The notes below the pieces were generated by a model. That model saw nothing but the letters and a program-made list of their open reading frames with translations. It did no database searches and was not told the DNA's origin. Of a stretch of DNA of 64,000 bases, positions 57,720-64,000 are shown in pieces. The stretch's first letter is position 1. Each line of letters starts with the position of its first letter. This DNA is from Harmonia axyridis. Lineage: Eukaryota > Arthropoda > Insecta > Coleoptera > Coccinellidae. The translations under genes and the position numbers were made by a program. Location: the NCBI RefSeq assembly GCF_914767665.1, contig NC_059505.1, positions 23,805,506 to 23,869,505 on the forward strand, written 5' to 3'.

Positions 57720-58345
57720 GGAATCCGATCATCCCACAAATGATGGATCCCGAAAATGCGAGATCCCTCTGAAATTCTGCAGGATTTGCGGGAATCAATA
57801 TTGAGATTACGTATTAGACAAAAAATGCGCGAACGTCTTTTAAAACGTCCCAGAAAGTAATAAACCACCAATAAGTTAAGGACGCAGATGCATCACTAGT
57901 TACTGCTGAAACTACACTACGATTAATGATCAGCAAATTGGAAAGTCATTATAACTCGACAAAGCTTTATTTTTTAGGATAAAAGAGCGCCGATCATTAA
58001 TGACAATTATGGTACCGTATTTGGAAAATCCAGGCAAATATCTGGAATTTCTTGGATAGCAGTCAATGTGTACAAATGACCAAGAAGATACATTTGCACT
58101 TCATAGCAAATCAACATCACAAAATGAAATTAAGAGTTTGACTGACAAGTTTCAAATAGAGACATCTTTAGAAGACAAAACACAATCCCAAACCGCAAAA
58201 CCATTTCACTTATGGTGATAAGGATGAAGAGGATGAAGAACCTTTATCTGATCTAGCAAGGAGACGTGAACCTTCGTCTTCGAATTCAGAAGAGGAATCG
58301 AATCCTACTATTCGTATGGCGTGGATACCAGAATCAAAGGTATCT
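57720..58345 (+). pseudogene. Decayed coding patch of unknown family, acidic
   Basis: Interrupted plus-strand frames give ENPGKYLEFLG, HSKSTSQNEIKSLTDKFQIE, then YGDKDEEDEEPLSDLARRRE and PSSSNSEEESNPTIRMAWIP. An acidic D/E-S run of this kind is found in the N-terminal part of some transposases, for example piggyBac-type, and in many nuclear proteins. No catalytic motif was found, so the family stays open. Confidence 0.3.
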
Positions 58346-58878
58346 TCTATGGCTGTGTACGAGCACGAGTACGAACAACACTCGAGTAGTTATTAAAAAA
58401 ATGAAATAACCCGTTTTGAATGCAGACGGAATAGGGGTACGAGTACATACTTAGAAACTGTTTACAACTCTAACTCTCGACTTAATTTCCACCAATCACA
58501 AACGTTCAATTTTGAATGAAAAATGGCTTCTAGATGGAAAAACTGTCGGACAGCACTTGCCGGCACATTTTTCGAGTTTAGTCTCGGCAAAACTTGATAG
58601 CTGTTTTTTGCTATAGTATGTTTTTAATAGCATAAGACCTTTTTATGAGAAAAAATAGATATTCAAGCATCTTCCTGGTTCTTGAAAATCAACTTTCATC
58701 ATTTCTCTAGAGAAAATGAAGAAAATGCGAAGCTTTGACAAATTATTATTACATTCACAACATTAGAAATCGGACTGTCTTATTTATTTCTAAAGTAATG
58801 AGACAGACTTCAGTGAATTTACCACTTTATAAGGTGAAAATTACGTGAGTAGGTTGGATGAAGCAGAGCAAATACACT
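58346..58878. other. No gene recognised
   Basis: Near 58360 GAGCACGAGTACGAACAACACTCGAGTA has repeated GAGTACGA-type words; a related GGGTACGAGTAC is at 58436. Otherwise no structure. Confidence 0.4.
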
Positions 58879-59165
58879 AGTCTACAGAAGCAGAACCTGC
58901 TTCTCTAGACTAATGGTGAGAGTGAAGGGATTGCAACCGATACGACTAAGGTTCAAACCCCGATACCCTCATACGAGTTCAAGTATGGTGCGTACAAGTC
59001 CAGACAGACTAAGTTTGGCAAACGGTTCTTCTCAGAACCAACCAATTGGTCCTTCTCAGGACCACCACCCTGAAGACGATAGGCGAATGCTTGCCGAAAT
59101 GTCGGAAACATCCAACCGCACAGATGATGGAAATGGCCCAATGAACTATCTAATATGATAGGTCT
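58879..59165 (+). mobile_element. SINE-like unit: hairpin, tRNA-like A/B boxes, twin stem-loops, LINE-like tail
   Basis: AGTCTACAGAAGCAG (58879-58893) pairs with CTGCTTCTCTAGACT (58897-58911), 14 of 15. Then TAGACTAATGG (58906-58916) is close to an A box and GGTTCAAACCC (58950-58960) is an exact B box, 33 nt apart. After two tandem hairpins (59024-59063) comes CACCCTGAAGACGATAGGCG and TGCCGAAATGTCGG, similar in style to 3' ends of LINEs in this window (GCCGAAACGTCG at 30085; GTCGAAACG at 35219). This head-body-tail layout fits a tRNA-derived SINE. No cloverleaf can be drawn and target-site duplications were not established. Confidence 0.5.
59024..59063 (+). ncRNA. Two tandem histone-mRNA-type stem-loops
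   Basis: GGTTCT-TCTC-AGAACC (59024-59039) and GGTCCT-TCTC-AGGACC (59048-59063) are two 6-bp stems with the same TCTC loop, 24 bp apart. Both fit the metazoan histone 3' stem-loop consensus GGYYYU-UHUH-ARRRCC, and the second is followed by ACCACCC much as in real histone mRNAs. The stems differ by one compensated pair (T-A to C-G). No histone gene is near. They sit inside the SINE-like unit. Confidence 0.7.
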
Positions 59166-59269
59166 TGTTGAATATGACTTTCAGAATCCATTTCTGTGTT
59201 ATTTCAAGTTTCTTCAAATAAGTTTCAACAATTTCTCCAGCCCAGCAAACAATACGTTAAATGAGGTTG

Positions 59270-60330
59270 CACTGATATCATAATGGATTTCAACAAATCG
59301 GAAAACACGGTAATGTTGCTCTAGCCATAGAAGAGGCATCAGATAAGATCTGGCTCGAGGGTCTATGGTTCTTCAAATTGATCAATTTTGAAACTTTCCT
59401 ATCCTTAATCAAGCTTTAACACTTTCACCTAAAAAAAAACAGAGCATTTGCGGTTAAAGTTCAGGTCACACTCCCCCATTCAAGAAACATTCTATAGATA
59501 CTTTTCAACAGTTGATTCATGTTTTCCAAGAATACCATAACATCAAATATGGGCTATTTACTGATGACGCAGCTATTTATTCACATTCTCAGTACGCCCA
59601 AGCATCGAAATCGCTATTAAGAAACAACTTGCTGCAAATTTAAAAATTTTATAAGAAATGGAAAATAACCTTGAATGGAAGCAAAACAGAACTAGTAATA
59701 TTTATCCATAAATTCATCAAAAATAAATATATTCACTCCTAAAAGAGGAAAACATTTGATAAAACTCTTAAACACCGCTATGCTGAGACCGAAAATAACG
59801 TACAGTGACACAGTTATTTCCACTAGGAGAATTTGCCCTGCAGCCTTCACAAATAATATTTCAAAAAGAAATACTTACATACTTAGATACCAATCAAATA
59901 TTGTTAGATATCCAGTATCCAGTACTTACATAAAAAACTAGAAACAATAACAAAATATATAAATAGAATTCCGAACTATTTCTATAAGAAGCTATGTCAA
60001 ACCAGCTACATTACATGAAAAATACTCAGATTACATCAAATATTATCACAAAAGGAATAAAGACAAGACCGTATTTCAAAAAAGTTACATAACACATGAA
60101 TTCTTTTGTCTGCTACTCCTTTGAAAAAAGTGTGCGATTCAAAGTGAAAATTGATTTCATTAGACTGAATTATGTATTTTTGCTCTAAAACCTGTAAAAA
60201 TATAGATATCGAAGTCTGAAGGAAAAAATTCAATAATCTGAGTACTGCCCTGAGAATACTGAAATTACAATAATAGTTTTGAAGGGCTGAATGAAGTAAA
60301 TAAACCGTAATAAATCAGAAATTTAGGCCA
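59270..60330 (+). pseudogene. Jockey-like reverse transcriptase, motif A to thumb, degraded
   Basis: Interrupted frames read NVALAIEEASDKIWLEGLWF (degenerate A-x-L-D-I-x-K-A-F-D-x-V-W-H-x-G-L, where the catalytic Asp region is altered), KLINFETFLSLIKL, RAFAVKVQVTLPHSRNI, then GLFTDDAAIYSHS (motif C, FADD changed to FTDD), YKKWKITLNGSKTELVIF and NTAMLRPKITYSDTVIS. The order is that of the Jockey RT palm and thumb. Near 60285-60320 GAAGGGCTGAATGAAGTAAA with AATAAA-like repeats suggests the 3' tail. Endonuclease absent. Confidence 0.8.
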
Positions 60331-60889
60331 ATTTGCATGAATCACCCTGTATATCCGAAGCTAACAGTCGTAGGATACAAAACAAGTTACTTTTCTGAAA
60401 GGCCTGAATGAGCTGCATTCACCACAGGCTATGGCCTGTCACTCATGTTACACCATGTATAATTATTGTCTTGAAATTTTGTTCATCTCTTAAATTTTTA
60501 ATATTAGTTGATAGGGATCTATATATTCTGGGATGTTGCTACTACGGCAGATAAAATCAAGAAACCAGATGATAAAAAATGTTATACGTAGCAGCTATTC
60601 TCTGAAAGGAAAGATCAATGGTAATAGATATTTTGTATATTTGTATATTCTATCTGAAACACAGAAGTATAAGTAATTCAGTTAATAGTCAATAAAAGTG
60701 AAACAATATTACCTACTCATAATATAAAACACATCACGTTCCACAACAGAACATTCTGAAAAATGGTAAATTTCGCATATCAAAAGTAAAAAGATAACAA
60801 TCCATCATTAAAACACTCCAACTCGTATAAAGCGTAATAGTACCGAACTTCACAATCAAAATCCGAATGAACTTTTCACACAAAGTCCG
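60331..60889. other. No gene; isolated TACAGGGTG end at 60343
   Basis: CACCCTGTATATCC at 60343-60356 matches the element ends of the 5281 and 21197 families, but no partner end was found. Otherwise AT-rich. Confidence 0.4.
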
Positions 60890-61365
60890 AATTGTAAACA
60901 TGAGAACAATTTCACATAGCCGACCCGCTGGGTTTTCGCTTTCTTCCCTCATCTCCTTCGTAAACCCCAGCCACACACTCCATTGAGAATTTTTTCGCTC
61001 GACCCATTCTATGATCCCCCTCCCGGAAATGCGCGATCGTCAAATGTTTGCACGACAAAGTGACTTTCCTAACCTAGGACACCACGTGACGACGATACTT
61101 CAGGAAGCACATGTTCACGGCAGGCGCGACCTTTGCCCCCAAGCGGCGGCGTTCACGAAAAGAGTCTCGACGGCGTCAAGGTCGAGTTGGAGAAAGTCCC
61201 TGGCGTCGCGCGGGACTCGTCTGGCACTGGAGGAATCTTCGCTCTACTACACTTCTTTCTTTTATGCTATCCAGAGTGGGTCAGATTTCTGAATTCAGGT
61301 GTTGGTATATTGGGGGACGAGATAAGCACAATTCTGGAGGACGATTGGAGATGAAATAAGTTTCA
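60890..61365. promoter_or_regulatory. GC-rich island, possibly coding or regulatory
   Basis: The richest G+C stretch of the right half. Three plus-strand frames are open through much of 61011-61359, as expected from composition. The frame at 61133-61354 has a G/C third-base preference around HEKSLDGVKVELEKVPGVAR and might be an exon of the gene that starts at 54827, but no clear splice acceptor precedes it. The segment ends abruptly at the transposon at 61427. CACGTG (61084) and TGCGCGATCG (61029) are notable sites. Left open between exon and regulatory DNA. Confidence 0.3.
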
Positions 61366-61426
61366 CTGAATTCAATATTTTGTACCTGATAATATCATTA
61401 TGATGAGCTTTTTTACAGGTTATGCA

Positions 61427-62716
61427 TAGGAGAAATGCAGACAAAATGACATACTGTTTGGTTTTTCAATCGTATATTTTAGTTATTGTATTACTCCCAT
61501 TTTGGTACTAAATACTAACTTTGGTTAATTGTTTTCAAGTATCATAAGCTGAAAATTCGATAGAACTACAAAAATAAAAGATATAAGAAGTTAAGTATAA
61601 GTATATAAGTATAAGACTTCTAACAAAATCCGTTTTGTCCGTATACTAAGGACAAAATAACACACTAGTAATGGACATAATGACATACATAATATTTGAA
61701 TTGAAAGTTCGCAAATGAACGTTTTGGTTCTTTCCGAGACAGTAGCAAACGATGTATGAGCCAAGGGAAAACCCTGAATGCAACGTAGCCACTGTCCACC
61801 AGTTTTGGAACGAAAAAAACGTCACTCCAATTAGAGCAGGGGTAGTCATCGCCATCCTCTTTTTTTTCAAACGGTTTAGTGTCGAATTCTTCGAAGTCAT
61901 CGACTCGTTTATTTTTCAATGGTCTTGATTTCTTTGCCACCGAGTTTTGTATCATTTAATAATATTTTAGCAACTTCTTGTTTCTTCTTCTTGGGTGGAT
62001 TGTTCTCAACAGATTTAGCCTTGATTTTGTCAAAAGTAGGCCTTGTCCCCGAGGAAGTGGTGAAAGAATTCCATAACGAAAAGATAATGATTCTTTAGAA
62101 GTTCCTGATAGGTATATTGTAATCATCAGGAATCGATAGGTAATTTACTTATTTTTTACAAGATACATACCAGAAATTTCACGTTCTATCATGTATAGCG
62201 CATGCAAACTATGTACAAAATAACATGAAAATGTTATTGATCAGTTTCACGAGAAAATCAATCTATAAAATTCTATATTATTTCCAAAAATATATTTTTT
62301 ACACATGTATCGGACAAAATGACATACTATGTCATTTTGTCCATCAGGATAGTATGTCATTTTGTCTGATACACACTTTTTATAATATTGCAGCACAATT
62401 TCAGAACAAAACCAATATTCATCTTCAAACTTATACTTATCATTACGTCATAACCGTAATAACAAGAATGCATTCAATATACAACGAAGATTGTCATGAC
62501 ACTCTCCAGAAGCAATTTAGAAACAAAATAAACAAAAAAATGCTACCGACCAAAACACATTAGTAGCTATTGCACCAGTGAAACACACAGTAGGATGTCA
62601 ATTTCTTCGCAGGATTGTTATCATCACAAGCGGGACCTGAATCACTGTAAGATCCCGAGCTATACGGCGCCAATTTTGAAAAAATCTAAAAGTTCATTTT
62701 GTCCGCATTTCCCCTA
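61427..62716. mobile_element. Pogo/mariner-like element, copy B, TAGGGGAAATGCGGACAAAA ends
   Basis: The left end TAGGAGAAATGCAGACAAAATG and the right end, reversed, TAGGGGAAATGCGGACAAAATG are inverted repeats beginning with TA, which suits a TA target site. ACAAAATGACATACT words recur near the left end and in the internal palindrome GGACAAAATGACATACTATG-TCATTTTGTCC (62313-62342), followed by another TATGTCATTTTGTC. Copy A at 37409 shares most of it. Coding remnants on the minus strand at 61640-62040 show it derives from an autonomous element. Confidence 0.8.
61640..62040 (-). pseudogene. Transposase C-terminal remnant with PHD-like Cys/His pattern
   Basis: On the minus strand ENNPPKKKKQEVAKILLND (a basic, nuclear-signal-like stretch) is followed by an acidic EDGDDYPC, then, in a shifted frame, SKTGGQWLRCIQG, LAHTSFATVSERTK and TFICELS. 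Insect pogo/DDE_1-type transposases often end in a PHD-like finger with W-x-x-C-x-x-C-x-x-W-x-H-x-x-C...F-I-C-x-x-C. Here W, the first C, H and FIC are kept, but the partner Cys are Gly, Phe and Ser, so zinc binding is lost. No catalytic domain is left. Family assignment is tentative. Confidence 0.45.
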
Positions 62717-64000
62717 GTAAAGTTGTTACGTCCTTCCAATTTTAATATGAAATATTAGACTAAATTTATGTCTTGTGATTGTAAAATAAGATTTCTTCTA
62801 ATAATACAGGTTTTAAATTGAGAAATTGAACAAAGGCTCTGACTTGGAAACAGGAACATTCGAGTGCTCTTGCATTCATGCATCTATTGCACTCTGAAAG
62901 ACAAAAGGAATGTATACCTAAATATATGTATAATAATATTATTATTTCATTTATTTGATCCATCATACATCCACAGATAGAAATCACGTTACAAGAAAAA
63001 ATAACAAAATATAATGCACTTATGAGTACTCAACTATACCCCCAACAAATACCCCAAAAACTAACCTACATATCATCTACCAAGTGGTCGAAAACTGGCT
63101 ACTTCAGTGTTACGCTGCTGACGGTCGCTATATTGAAGATATCGTTTTGAAAACTTGAATACAAAAAATATATTTCCTACTGATTCCGATAAATGAAGCT
63201 GTTTTTCTTCACCTTCTATAATTTTTCTATTATAGCCAATTGAAACTCGTAAATCGGCAAAGCCGCACCCTGTATATTTTCAGTTCTGGAATCTTGTATT
63301 GTATGTTTTGATTTAGTATATTGAAGTATGTATTTACTTCTCATGGTTGAGATATCGTCTTAGATGTAGAAAATGGTTCAAACCGGTACGTTTGCCCCAC
63401 TTGTTTGGATTCATTACAGTTGCCTCCGATTCAAAGGGTATTTGATGATTGAAAGAGCTTTTGTATTTTTTTTTCATCTATTCACACGTAACATCTATTA
63501 GAAATGTTTCTTCAATATAATTTTTCACTTTGTTTGGTTTTGATATTGGTTTCAAACCTAAAGAAAGAGGCAACTGAGTTGTTTGGCAGCTAGTAGTCTC
63601 TGTTTTGTGGAATATTGTTTTCTATTTCTGTAGACTACCTTTTTCCGGTTGGCTTCATCTTCTGATTCAAATTCTTCCATTTGTTCATTTATAAATACAT
63701 TATAAATACACTCATTGTAGCATCATCTAAAATTCTTGTAATGAGCTCGTTCCTTTGATTCCTGCTATTATTTCTGTATATTTTATGTTCGGCAGTTTTG
63801 TTTTGTTGAATTTGGACTTCATGTTTAGTGTTATCATATGTTGCTAATTTTGACAAGCTGTTTGAGTTGTCAGTCTTGTCTATGTCTTTTTTCAGTATAT
63901 TTGTGTAAGTTCACTTGTACTTATTTTTTGTAGTTTCAGAATACTTCATGGTCGACTGCTTATGGAAGCATTCATTTTTTTTCCGCTTGTTTGCTGTGAT
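62717..64000. other. Mostly unassigned; minus-strand coding-like patch 63350-63960
   Basis: CACCCTGTATATTTT at 63269-63284 is another lone element end. From 63960 down to about 63560 the minus strand reads, with interruptions, KYSETTKNKYK, TNILKKDIDKTDNSNSLSKL, EVQIQQNKTAEHKIYR and NELITRILDDATMSVFIM. The continuity suggests a former protein, family not recognised. It runs to the window edge. Confidence 0.3.

Noticed and set aside
58906..58975. Functional tRNA gene with perfect B box
   Set aside because: No acceptor or T stem can be drawn, and the sequence continues into repeat-like tail.
59024..59063. A replication-dependent histone gene ending here
   Set aside because: No histone fold coding sequence occurs on either strand within several kb upstream.
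61011..61359. Three overlapping plus-strand open frames as separate genes
   Set aside because: High G+C makes stop codons rare in all frames; at most one frame could be coding and none has confirmed splice sites.

Overview
The window is AT-rich eukaryotic DNA with no operons, no bacterial ribosome binding sites and almost no intact coding sequence. It carries insect-type transposable elements: Jockey-like and RTE-like non-LTR retrotransposons, an irritans-type mariner, other Tc1/mariner relatives, and many fold-back elements tipped with TACAGGGTG. Together with the exon and promoter signals this points to an insect nuclear genome, probably a beetle; the species cannot be fixed from sequence alone.

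Layout. 0-3 kb: a reverse transcriptase (RT) scrap on the minus strand, then an RTE-like endonuclease/RT relic with an internal direct duplication. 4.6-8.1 kb: a MITE, an inverted half-copy of it, a GC-richer island and a fold-back element. 9-17 kb: hairpins, a cluster of GAGCACT motifs and little else. 18-24 kb: a Jockey RT relic, a decayed gene of unknown family, a nested pair of fold-back elements, and a dead mariner. 25-31 kb: a GC-rich island with a minus-strand splice donor, a 108-bp tandem duplication, a GC-looped hairpin and a Jockey-like relic. 31-43 kb: a 0.9-kb fold-back, more LINE relics, one copy of a pogo-like element, and further inverted-repeat elements. 44.6-48.4 kb: two broken inverted copies of a CKAP2-like gene, placed beside an exact 58-bp palindrome, with a truncated Tc1/mariner transposase on one arm and matching ~60-bp inverted sequences at both ends. 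49-56 kb: one good host exon on the minus strand, a second copy of the 31-kb fold-back, a tRNA-like segment, a decayed tandem array, a TATA promoter with a secretory-type first exon on the plus strand, and an RTE-like RT split by a MITE. 57-64 kb: a decayed acidic ORF, a SINE-like unit carrying two tandem stem-loops of histone-mRNA type, a Jockey RT relic, a GC-rich island, and the fuller copy of the pogo-like element.

Host signal is sparse: one spliced exon (49.3 kb, minus), one promoter plus first exon (54.8 kb, plus) and several GC-richer islands with homeodomain-like sites that may be regulatory. This fits long introns or intergenic space with repeated transposon insertion. The most unusual items are the CKAP2/transposase inverted composite, the paired histone-type stem-loops, and the one-sided flank homology of the two 31/50-kb fold-back copies.
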